Positions 8,950 through 16,800 of a stretch of 22,336 nucleotides of DNA are shown piece by piece (the first letter of the stretch is position 1; each line of letters opens with the position of its first letter). Origin of the DNA: a virus. The stretch is from IMG/VR virus record IMGVR_UViG_3300033146_006257, positions 1 to 22,336 of that record. The stretch is one strand, 5' to 3'. The notes beneath the pieces are model-generated. The model ran no database searches and had not been told where the DNA came from. It worked only from the letters and a program-made list of their open reading frames with translations. The position numbers were made by a program, and so were the translations under genes.

Positions 8950-9312
8950 TTACTCTAGTTCCTGTTTGTAGATATAATCATACTCGTTACTTTTAACATC
9001 ATTCATTATGGTATATTTTATCTTAATAACAATCCTATTATAATCTGGATCATCATTAATTTCTATTTCTGTAACTTTTATTCTTTCTTCCCATCTATTT
9101 ATGGCATACATAATTTCACCTTTTATTGCCTCTTTAACCATTGGGTCCATTAACTCAAAAATATATCTGTCCATCCCACAACCAAATTCAGGATGTCCAG
9201 GTACACTGCCTTTTGGTGTAGATATAATATTATTTAGTGCATTAAATATGGCTGATTCATTGATTGCCCGTTTGTTTGAATTCAAATCTGATGATATATC
9301 TGTATAGTTCAT
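8950..9312 (-). CDS. Baseplate wedge protein gp25-like (GPW_gp25 family)
   Basis: A 120-residue protein close to T4 gp25 (132 residues). It has the family layout: an N-terminal helix (AIFNALNNIISTPKGSVPGH, 21-40), then PEFGCGMDRYIFEL (41-54), a helix, and RWEERIKV (73-80), equivalent to the family's conserved EPR segment, followed by paired beta strands. gp25 sits at the sheath-baseplate junction and helps start sheath assembly. The ATG at 9312 has AGGAG six bases upstream; that site overlaps the stop codon of the 328-residue gene, so the two are translationally close and share a promoter. A second ATG four bases upstream is in another frame. Confidence 0.88.
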   Translation of the reverse strand: MNYTDISSDLNSNKRAINESAIFNALNNIISTPKGSVPGHPEFGCGMDRYIFELMDPMVKEAIKGEIMYAINRWEERIKVTEIEINDDPDYNRIVIKIKYTIMNDVKSNEYDYIYKQELE

Positions 9313-9321
9313 TCATTTCTC

Positions 9322-10308
9322 CTAAAATAGATTATTAAAAGTGTCAGTCACTTTATTTGTTTCAGTATTAAGGACCTCTTTAAAGGGATTTTTATCATCT
9401 TCAATACCTTTTTTCTTAGCCTCTTGTGCCGCTTTTACCAAAACTCCATGCTTATCAGAAACATATTTGAAATACCTTCTCTCTATAACATCACATTGAC
9501 GCTGCTGATCTCTTGTTAAATATTCAAAGAATTTTCTTAATCTTATTCTCCCACTATTTATATCAATGGGAATAATAAATCTTTTTTTCTCGTCATCATA
9601 ATATAAAAAACTATCATCATAGAAATAATCTTCTAGTGGCTTACAATTATTTTTTAAACATTTGTAAATATCTTTCCACTCTCTATAATTATCTACAAAA
9701 TAAGTATCTTTTATAAATTTTTGAAAATTATCTAGCATTTCAAACAATTCTTTGTCACCTTTTGATACAATATTATTCATTGTCTTTTTCATAAATTTGT
9801 TGACCTCATTTATTCCCATATTAATATTATTTGTAAAAGAGTTTGCTGTTCCTTGTAATACTGGTGTGGCAGCTGATGTGAGGGAATTAATCTCATCTAT
9901 TGTGGAATTAAAAGGATCTAATATATCTTTCATTCCATTTGCTCCTGCAGTGCTGAGTGTATTAGTTATAGTATCAGACAAACATTTTGGAAGCGGGTCT
10001 ATTTTTGGGGCTGTTATCCTGTTTATACCCATATCAATGTTTATATCGCCTATATTGAGAATAGCAAATTCGGCTTGTTCAATCCCAAGCATAGGTTCCA
10101 TAACACTTCTTATTTTTGATATTAATAACATAGCTGTAAGAATTATACTTTGAAGTTTTAGTGATTTTGTGGTAAATAATGCTTGTTTTTCAACACAAGC
10201 AGTGAATAGTGAAAATGACTCAAAGTCAGTAACACCTGGTCCCACAAGAGATTCTATATCCGGCACATCTGGTAATCCTGGGACATCTATATAATCTGTT
10301 ATTGGCAC
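9322..10308 (-). CDS. Unidentified baseplate-region protein of 328 residues (GTG start)
   Basis: I do not recognise a family. The N-terminus is Pro/Gly/Asp-rich (YIDVPGLPDVPDIESLVGPG). A hydrophobic segment lies at about 49-75 (LKLQSIILTAMLLISKI), long enough for one membrane span or a buried helix. Amphipathic helices follow, then a charged domain with two Cys (YKCLKNNC) and many Tyr/Asp residues. It lies between the spike gene and gp25 and is co-transcribed with gp25, which suggests a hub or inner-baseplate role. The start is GTG at 10308-10306: GGAG is five bases upstream, and the overlapping ATG two bases earlier runs into a stop after three codons. Confidence 0.65.
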   Translation of the reverse strand: MPITDYIDVPGLPDVPDIESLVGPGVTDFESFSLFTACVEKQALFTTKSLKLQSIILTAMLLISKIRSVMEPMLGIEQAEFAILNIGDINIDMGINRITAPKIDPLPKCLSDTITNTLSTAGANGMKDILDPFNSTIDEINSLTSAATPVLQGTANSFTNNINMGINEVNKFMKKTMNNIVSKGDKELFEMLDNFQKFIKDTYFVDNYREWKDIYKCLKNNCKPLEDYFYDDSFLYYDDEKKRFIIPIDINSGRIRLRKFFEYLTRDQQRQCDVIERRYFKYVSDKHGVLVKAAQEAKKKGIEDDKNPFKEVLNTETNKVTDTFNNLF

Positions 10309-10320
10309 ATTATCTCCTTT

Positions 10321-10334
10321 TATAAATATTTATA
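10321..10334. promoter_or_regulatory. 14-bp palindrome holding two opposed late promoter cores
   Basis: TATAAATATTTATA reads the same on both strands. The - strand copy of TATAAATA (10334-10327) is 18 bases before the GTG of the 328-residue gene and is presumably its promoter. The + strand copy (10321-10328) points back into the 3' end of the spike gene, where no + strand gene starts. The same 14-mer occurs at the tube/gp26 divergence (20756-20769). Confidence 0.65.
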
Positions 10335-10341
10335 AAATATT

Positions 10342-11388
10342 TTAATTTAGCCTTATCACACCAGCTTTTATGGTTATTTGTGGTCCTCCATCTGTGTTTT
10401 GTCCTGCACTATATTTCTCATTAACAGCACCTGTTACTTTTTCATCAAGAGTAGCCTTATAAGTCCTTGTAACAGCCTTAGAGACAGTAGTAGTTTGAGT
10501 GTCATTATAAGTTTGAGTGACTGATTTATTTATTGTTTCTTCGTATTTTCTTCCTATAAGAATAAACTGGTCCCTACCTACTTTAAATTCATGGTCCCTT
10601 TGAACAGTTTGAAACTCATCCCTTTTTGTCAATTTTTTATAATCCCTATCCACTATACCGTACCTATCCCTCTTTACCTTTAGAGTATAATCACCTTCTT
10701 TTACTACCTCCCAATATGTTCCTGTATTGTGAAACCAGTGCATCCTTGAACCGTCTGTTTCATCAAATTCTATAAAAGATCCTCCAGTCGTCTCGTATAC
10801 AGTATTTTTAGGATATTTAACAGCAGAAGTTTTTTCTTTTGGTTCATCCCAAGTCTTTCCTGTTACAGTAGGAATACCCTTATCTCTATCAGGATCTTTT
10901 ATTTTTCCTATTAATGTATCTGACATTATTTTTCTATTTGCAGCATACCTATTAATGTCTGGTTCATTTAATCTACCTTTTTCTGGGTATTTTTTATCAG
11001 GGTCATGAAAGCCCCAAGTTTTTTTAGGGCCATCAGGACGTTCTATTGTGGATGTCCCTGATATAAGTCCTACTATTATTGGTTTATTCCAATCTCCACC
11101 ATCAAAAAATACCCAAACCCAAGAACCTTTTAGCGGGACAGCAGAGATTCCATAACCACTCATTCCTCCATGAAAGCTTGTAGGAACCATAAGCTCTGCC
11201 CAAGGCAATTCTTCTGTGGGCACTCCAATATTTTTCCCTGTTCTCTGAGCATTTACTGGATGTATGCCTAATATTCTTACCTGACATTTCCCGTGCTCTC
11301 CTCCATCGTCATTATTTTCAACAACAGCCCTATAAAATATGTTTTTATTTTGTATATTATTAATATTTTCCTGGTTCTCTAATATCAT
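10342..11388 (-). CDS. Baseplate central spike, gp5/VgrG-like, without lysozyme domain
   Basis: A 348-residue protein. Residues about 18-120 form an OB-fold domain of the gp5/VgrG type (YRAVVENNDDGGEHGKCQVR, LPWAELMVPTS, WVWVFFDGGDWNKPIIVG). After a linker, residues 234-329 are twelve unbroken octapeptides (YTLKVKRD, RYGIVDRD, YKKLTKRD, EFQTVQRD, HEFKVGRD and so on), the period of the three-stranded beta-helix of T4 gp5C. The protein ends QITIKAGVIRLN. T4 gp5 (575 residues) carries a lysozyme between these two parts; there is none here. The trimer should form the needle below the hub and puncture the outer membrane. The ATG follows AAAGGAT, and the gap to the hub gene is ten bases, so they are one operon. 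Confidence 0.85.
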   Translation of the reverse strand: MILENQENINNIQNKNIFYRAVVENNDDGGEHGKCQVRILGIHPVNAQRTGKNIGVPTEELPWAELMVPTSFHGGMSGYGISAVPLKGSWVWVFFDGGDWNKPIIVGLISGTSTIERPDGPKKTWGFHDPDKKYPEKGRLNEPDINRYAANRKIMSDTLIGKIKDPDRDKGIPTVTGKTWDEPKEKTSAVKYPKNTVYETTGGSFIEFDETDGSRMHWFHNTGTYWEVVKEGDYTLKVKRDRYGIVDRDYKKLTKRDEFQTVQRDHEFKVGRDQFILIGRKYEETINKSVTQTYNDTQTTTVSKAVTRTYKATLDEKVTGAVNEKYSAGQNTDGGPQITIKAGVIRLN

Positions 11389-11398
11389 ATATTATCCT

Positions 11399-12520
11399 TT
11401 ATTTGAAATACTTACTTCTACTCAAAGTAAGTCTTTGTATAAATTCAGGGGGCTTAATAATATCTATTACCTCTGTAACCATCCACAATCCTGTCATATT
11501 TTTCTCTGGTGTGCTTTGCAATAACCAATTGTCCATTTCTACCTCAACTATATCACCAATATTTGTGCCAAATTGTCCTGGAACAAGAAGTTCTAATTGG
11601 ACATCTTTATAGGCATTTTTCTTCCATTGATGTGCTGTGTGTTCTTTCACATGATAATCACTTTTATAAAAGTATTTAGCCCCTGTTCCTGGTTGGTCAT
11701 CAGATGTTAGACCAAAAGCGGGAGTTTGGTCTAACTCTCCTAATGCTTTCTTAAAGCTATTATCAGTGTGCTTACTATGTTTTTTTGATGGATCAAAAGA
11801 AGTGACTTTACCTGTTGGCTGCAAAACATTTGCTCCAAATAATTTCCCCATTTTTAGATTATATTCATAAACATTTCTTCTATACTGTTGATTAGGGGTT
11901 TTTAATCTAAATTTATCTCCTTTTTTTCCTCTTTTAAATAATTTATCTAAAGGTTGTATAATAAAAGCCTCCCTATTTTGAAAAAATGCAACATCGGCAT
12001 TTTTAGCCAACCAATGTATTACTACATTGAATGAAACATGCAACGGCATAACAAAATTTTTATGCTTTGGTAGTGGGGGACAAAAATCTTTTTTCTTTCC
12101 TATTAATGATGGTTTTAAAGTTTCAGCATGGTCTATAATCTCAATCATATCTGCCTCAGCCCATGACATTTCATTATACATCTGCATAGCTGTAACAGTA
12201 ACAGGATCTATAAGGTCCAATATTACAACTGGGTTTGTAACAGTTCTAGTTGTATTAACAGCACTCACTATAAATTTTTGTTTAGATACTACATCATCAA
12301 AATCTGTCATAGCCATAACAACTTCGTTTCCTCCTCTTATAGGAAGCTCTTCCACCAAACCTGTTAAATCTGTGAAATTAATCATTCCAATAACCTTAAA
12401 ACTATCCGTATCCCAGACAATATTCATATCATTTATTTGAGCATTTGTTAATTTTGTTCCATCTATTGATACAGAAAAATCTTTTAGTATATTACTTTGT
12501 ATACCACTTTTATATGCCAT
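11399..12520 (-). CDS. Baseplate hub protein, gp27/gpD-like
   Basis: A 373-residue protein, close to T4 gp27 (391 residues). The N-terminal beta domain (FSVSIDGTKLTNAQINDMNI, then FKVIGMINFTDLTGLVEELP) and the late segment with LLVPGQFGTNIGDIVEVEMD and GLWMVTEVIDIIKP match the hub fold, where two tube-like beta barrels let a trimer imitate the sixfold tube. It would join the spike to the tail tube. It is between gp53-like and gp5-like genes with ten-base gaps on both sides and no promoter, so it belongs to a four-gene unit starting at the gp54-like gene. The start is supported by AAAGGAT directly fused to the upstream TAA stop. Confidence 0.8.
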   Translation of the reverse strand: MAYKSGIQSNILKDFSVSIDGTKLTNAQINDMNIVWDTDSFKVIGMINFTDLTGLVEELPIRGGNEVVMAMTDFDDVVSKQKFIVSAVNTTRTVTNPVVILDLIDPVTVTAMQMYNEMSWAEADMIEIIDHAETLKPSLIGKKKDFCPPLPKHKNFVMPLHVSFNVVIHWLAKNADVAFFQNREAFIIQPLDKLFKRGKKGDKFRLKTPNQQYRRNVYEYNLKMGKLFGANVLQPTGKVTSFDPSKKHSKHTDNSFKKALGELDQTPAFGLTSDDQPGTGAKYFYKSDYHVKEHTAHQWKKNAYKDVQLELLVPGQFGTNIGDIVEVEMDNWLLQSTPEKNMTGLWMVTEVIDIIKPPEFIQRLTLSRSKYFK

Positions 12521-12530
12521 AAGTTATCCT

Positions 12531-13133
12531 TTATAGAACTTCGTCTTTATTTATAATAATATCTGGATTTATTTTGGGGCCCTCACTTACTATGTCCAGT
12601 TCACCCTCTAATTCTGCCATATCAGATACAGATAGATAATTTATTTTTCTGAATTTCTCATTCTTTTGGACCTCTTTTTCTAAAAGTTCAAGGTATTTCC
12701 TTTTTACTATTTCATCTTGGCTACCTTCTGCTTTTTCTAATACTATTTTTCTGCCTTCGTTTAATAAGTCAGTTAATTCTGTATATTGTTTATCAAGGTT
12801 TCTTGATACCATTAACTTCCCTGCATCCATCCAAATAGCTAATGATTTTCTTGCTCTTAATAATATAGTATCATAATTAACAGGCAGTTCTGCAACATTT
12901 CTAATTCCATTAAATTTCATCAATAAATCCCAATAATCAGTGTTTTCATATAATTCAAATGCTATATTCTCTATTAGTTGATTATCTCTTACCTCATATA
13001 CTAGTGTATAATTATTTGAATAAAATTTCTCAGGAATATCAGGGAGAATATTTATTTCTGTAAGTTTTCTCACAGGTACACCATTGAACATTATAGTCCC
13101 AAATTTCAAATATTTATTCTCCATTAACTTCAT
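12531..13133 (-). CDS. Baseplate wedge protein gp53-like (LysM-like domain)
   Basis: A 200-residue protein, close to T4 gp53 (196 residues). Residues about 46-95 have a LysM-like pattern typical of gp53: VRDNQLIENIAFELYENTDYW, then a helix with LLMKFNGIRN and a final INP-like VAELPVNYDTILL. The C-terminal half is a charged helical region (LEKAEGSQDEIVKRKYLELLEKEV). gp53 locks neighbouring wedges and the hub. The ATG at 13133 is preferred over the one three codons later because GGAG at 13145-13142 gives an eight-base spacer. There is a 16-base gap to the preceding gene and no promoter of its own. Confidence 0.8.
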   Translation of the reverse strand: MKLMENKYLKFGTIMFNGVPVRKLTEINILPDIPEKFYSNNYTLVYEVRDNQLIENIAFELYENTDYWDLLMKFNGIRNVAELPVNYDTILLRARKSLAIWMDAGKLMVSRNLDKQYTELTDLLNEGRKIVLEKAEGSQDEIVKRKYLELLEKEVQKNEKFRKINYLSVSDMAELEGELDIVSEGPKINPDIIINKDEVL

Positions 13134-13149
13134 AGTTTATTCTCCTTCA

Positions 13150-13860
13150 CTAAATAGGCAACCAATCTTTTTTGGTTTTGATTCCATATTCTTTAAATGT
13201 CATTGTCAGTGACATATGTTTAGGCATCATGTCACTATATGATGCGGCATAACCATTAGCAAAATAATTTATTGAATATGACTCTATTGCCATTTGATCA
13301 AATTGCATTGCCAAATGTATCATCGGATTACTAAATATTATTTTGAATACATATGGTTGTAGCAAAACTCCTATTTTATTGGATGATGCTCTATCTGGGG
13401 CTGCACAAAATTTTACATATGCCAATATTGCGGCACAGGCTACTGCTTCACCAAAACTTTGTGGTATCATTTGCCATTCTCCAGTAAAACTCCTTGATTG
13501 AGTGCCCATATATACCTGTGTTAATCTAGGATCTGGTGCCCTTCCCATTTTCTCAGCGGTATTTGTTAATACTCCTTTAGTTAATCCTGATGCAGCATCA
13601 TTAAAACTATTGGCTATTTTTTGACTTAATGCTCCCAAACCTGATGATTGAGAGTCATAATTATTAGTGGAAGCATCTATTAGTCCGCCATTTGGCATAG
13701 GTAACACAAATGGCATCCTTGGTGATAGCATATCTTTCGTTACACCATAAGCAAGACTCTTAGTTATATTATTCTCAACCTTATGAGGAAGAAATATTAT
13801 AAATGGTCTCATTGAATCTGTTGTTGGATCAGATGAAAATATATTTATAGGATATATCAT
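13150..13860 (-). CDS. Tail tube initiator / tube-baseplate junction protein, gp48/54-like
   Basis: A 236-residue protein. The signature is RLTQVYMGTQSRSFTGEWQM (about 115-134) followed by IPQSFGEAVACAAILAYVKF, matching the pattern of T4 gp48 and gp54 (fkg.sfR.F.f.wkl.P.s..EA..I..ii..fk), then a YVFKIIF strand and a C-terminal beta segment (HMSLTMTFKEYGIK). gp48 and gp54 (364 and 320 residues) cap the hub and start tube polymerisation; only one such gene is here. The start is ATG at 13860-13858, five bases after AGGAG (13870-13866). A GTG two codons earlier overlaps that ribosome-binding site and cannot be the start. A late promoter 19 bases upstream heads the unit gp54-like, gp53-like, hub, spike. 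Confidence 0.65.
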   Translation of the reverse strand: MIYPINIFSSDPTTDSMRPFIIFLPHKVENNITKSLAYGVTKDMLSPRMPFVLPMPNGGLIDASTNNYDSQSSGLGALSQKIANSFNDAASGLTKGVLTNTAEKMGRAPDPRLTQVYMGTQSRSFTGEWQMIPQSFGEAVACAAILAYVKFCAAPDRASSNKIGVLLQPYVFKIIFSNPMIHLAMQFDQMAIESYSINYFANGYAASYSDMMPKHMSLTMTFKEYGIKTKKDWLPI

Positions 13861-13879
13861 TGGCACTCCTTTTTAATAT

Positions 13880-13887
13880 TATTTATA
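13880..13887 (-). promoter_or_regulatory. Late promoter TATAAATA heading the baseplate hub operon
   Basis: Exact TATAAATA on the - strand, just beyond the tape measure stop and 19 bases before the ATG at 13860. The four genes downstream (gp54-like, gp53-like, hub, spike) have gaps of 10-17 bases and no other promoter between them. Confidence 0.65.
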
Positions 13888-13889
13888 TA

Positions 13890-16800
13890 TCAAAAAAGAG
13901 TGCCTATCATAGCGGCATCTTGGTTTTTAACATTTGTATTTCCAAGACTTAGAACAGGATCATCACTTGGAGTAGCTTGCGTAATATTATTTATTACAGT
14001 TGCAGGCTGTTGTTGAGATGCTTGGTGTCTACTTGATGTTTTTGCTGCCAGTTTCCTAGTGGCCTGCCCAACATCAGGATTACTCTCCCTTATAGGTTTT
14101 ATTTCTATTTCATCTTTAGATAAAGAGTCTTTTATTTGGTTTCCTGTTTTGTCGGTTTTCCTTATTTGAGGAAGTCCTGTCTCATTCGCTGCTTTTGGTA
14201 TTTCAACTGCAATACCAGGTTCTATCTCAGTTTTTTTATCTTCTTTCGATGCAAAAAGATTTGCTCCAAAACCTTTGGTTTTTTGTAATATAGAATTTCC
14301 AAAACTTTTAGCCTTCCCTAATCCTTCTAATCCTATTGACATGGCTTTTTGCACTGTATCACTACCTGCTATTTCTTTTGCTTTATCAGTTATACCATAT
14401 TTGTCCATTTTTCCTTTTATGGCAGAACCAGTATTTGCTATAGCATTTTTAACAGCCTTTCCTGTGTCTGGTGTAGTTAAAAATGTTAATCCTAGGGAAT
14501 TTGTTAATCCTCCTCCTAAACTACCCACAAGTCCCATAGCAGAAGATCCCAGAACTCCTCCCATATTAGATATTCTATCATCCCAAGATTTTCTGGTTTG
14601 TATCTCACTTTCCCCTTTTAGGTCATTTCCAAATCCTGTTCCATCTATTAAGCCAGTCAAAGCACTATTCCCAATTTCTGCTACAGAGCCTTCTCCTGTT
14701 AACATATTGAATGTCTTTTGAAGCATTAATGCAGCATCTTCACCCACTTTTCTTGATGTTATATATGTCTCTTCGGCAGCTGATATATTCCCATCAGAGT
14801 TTTTATCTGTTGCTAAGTCTCTAGCGAATTCATCATCTTCTTCTGTTGTTGTTCCATTTTCAATTCTTTCCATTAATCCAGGAAAATATTTTATCTTCTG
14901 TTCTAATATTTCTTTTCTATTTATGTCCTCTTGCGAAGCATTATCAATCTCTATTTTTTCATAAGCTTCTTTATATTCTTTTAATTTTTCTGGAACAATC
15001 TTAAATCTATTATCATACCTTTCTTTTCTCTTTAGTCCTACTTCTGTACTAGTATCGAATTTAGGAAAATCATTTAGGCTAACCTGTTGCGCAACAGGAT
15101 TGGCTATATCATCATTATCTAGGCTTTGTTCTATTGCAGTTGTTACATTTTTATTTTGGGTATCTCCTGAATCTCTTGTCTTTGATTGAGAATAAGATAT
15201 TTCTCCCTCATTGACAGGTTCCACAGATTTTCCTGAATCTCTAAATTTTCCTAATTGTATATCTTCTTCATTGAATGTGCCATTGGCATTAGCTTTTGCT
15301 AATCTATTCGCCATTCTTCGTTGCTCTTCGAATGATAGATTTTCGGGAACAATGTGCCAAGACTCATGCGCAAGAGGTCTTTTCAGCCCATATTTTTTGA
15401 ACAATCCCATTGATATTGCTTTATCTATTTTAGGTGATTTTTTTCCTCTACCGTGATATTCGATATCAACAGCCAATCCAGTATTATGAGCACTTCTGCC
15501 TGGAGGCGCAACCCAATGCCTTGCTTCTTTATATACTCTAGCATATGACCAATCAGGATGTTGCTTTTTTAAGGTCTTCATCTTATTATTAAATAATTTT
15601 GCTTGATGAGGAACACTCCTATAAGCTGAGCTTAAAGATAACTTCTCTCCTGTTGCTTTTGCATATTCATAACCCATTGCCTTAACATTATGTTTTTGAG
15701 CTTTGTTCATTTTGGCAAAACCACCATGTGCGGCTGAGCCACTTAAAGTAAATACATCAGAATCTTTTATTTTATCTATATCTAAAGCTTTCGGCTTTTT
15801 ATCAGGAGCACCAGCAGGCAATGAGACTTTTGCTGGTTTTATCTCAGGCTCTGAGGGGTTATCATATATAGGGGCTTCTTGCTTGGTTACCGAAGAAGTA
15901 ACCATTGATGAAACATCATAAGATTTTTTATATGATATTTCTCCTTCTTGAACCCCCACTGGAGCCTTTTTGCCTTCTTTCCATTTTCCTATTTTTATAT
16001 CTTTTGCTGCCTTAAAATATGCTTGTTGTGCTTCTGTTATTTCCTGTTCTTTTTTAAAAATCTCGGATGGATCAGCTTTCATTTTTAATAATGCTTGTTT
16101 TGCTTTTATAAGTTCTTTTTGCTTTAATTTAATAGCCTTAAGGTATGCGTCTTGCTCTTTTGTTAGATTTTGTATCTGAACTCTATCTCCTTCAAGAGAC
16201 ACATCTATTGAATTTCCAGTTAATTCAGTACGAGACTTATGTTTTATTATTTTAGGAGAAACAATACTACCTTCTTTTTTATTTGCCTTAGATAATGTAC
16301 TCGTCCTTCTCGTATCGCCTTGAATTTCAGGTAATACTATTTTATTATGTTTACCATTAAAATATGTATTATTCTCTATACTATCAAGCAAAGCCTGCAT
16401 TTTCTTATCTAGTTCCTCTGCTCTATCAAAATCAAAAGGGTCTATCCTTTGTTGTTCCTTATATAAAACCCGAATATCTCTCGACTGCGCTTTAGTTAAA
16501 TGAGAATATTTTTTGCCATTTATAGTATATTCATCAGATGTTTCCTGAGCATCCTCCTCTCTTTGTTTCATCAAGTCTTCTAATGCTTTTTTATATACCT
16601 CACCTTTTCCGCCTGACAGCCTTTGAATAGCATTATCTTTTTCACCTTTTTTGGTTACCGCGTCTAATTCCTGAAGCATTTCTTGATTAAGTACATATTC
16701 ATTCCTATGAACTATCCCAGCAATATCATCTTCTTTTCCTGTGCCTGTCCAACCACCATTAGCAAATTGAGTTAAGCCTAAATCTGCTGCAGCAGATTTT

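Noticed and set aside
9555-9562. TATAAATA inside the 328-residue gene as a gp25 promoter
   Set aside because: It is some 240 bases before the gp25 start, unlike the 18-29 base spacing elsewhere; probably chance.
13842-13849. TATAAATA inside the gp54-like gene
   Set aside because: It is formed by the codons for residues 4-6 and the gene already has a promoter at 13887-13880. About eight chance copies are expected over both strands at this base composition.
13861-13866. GTG two codons upstream as start of the gp54-like gene
   Set aside because: Its G overlaps the AGGAG at 13870-13866. The ATG at 13860 has the correct five-base spacing to that site.
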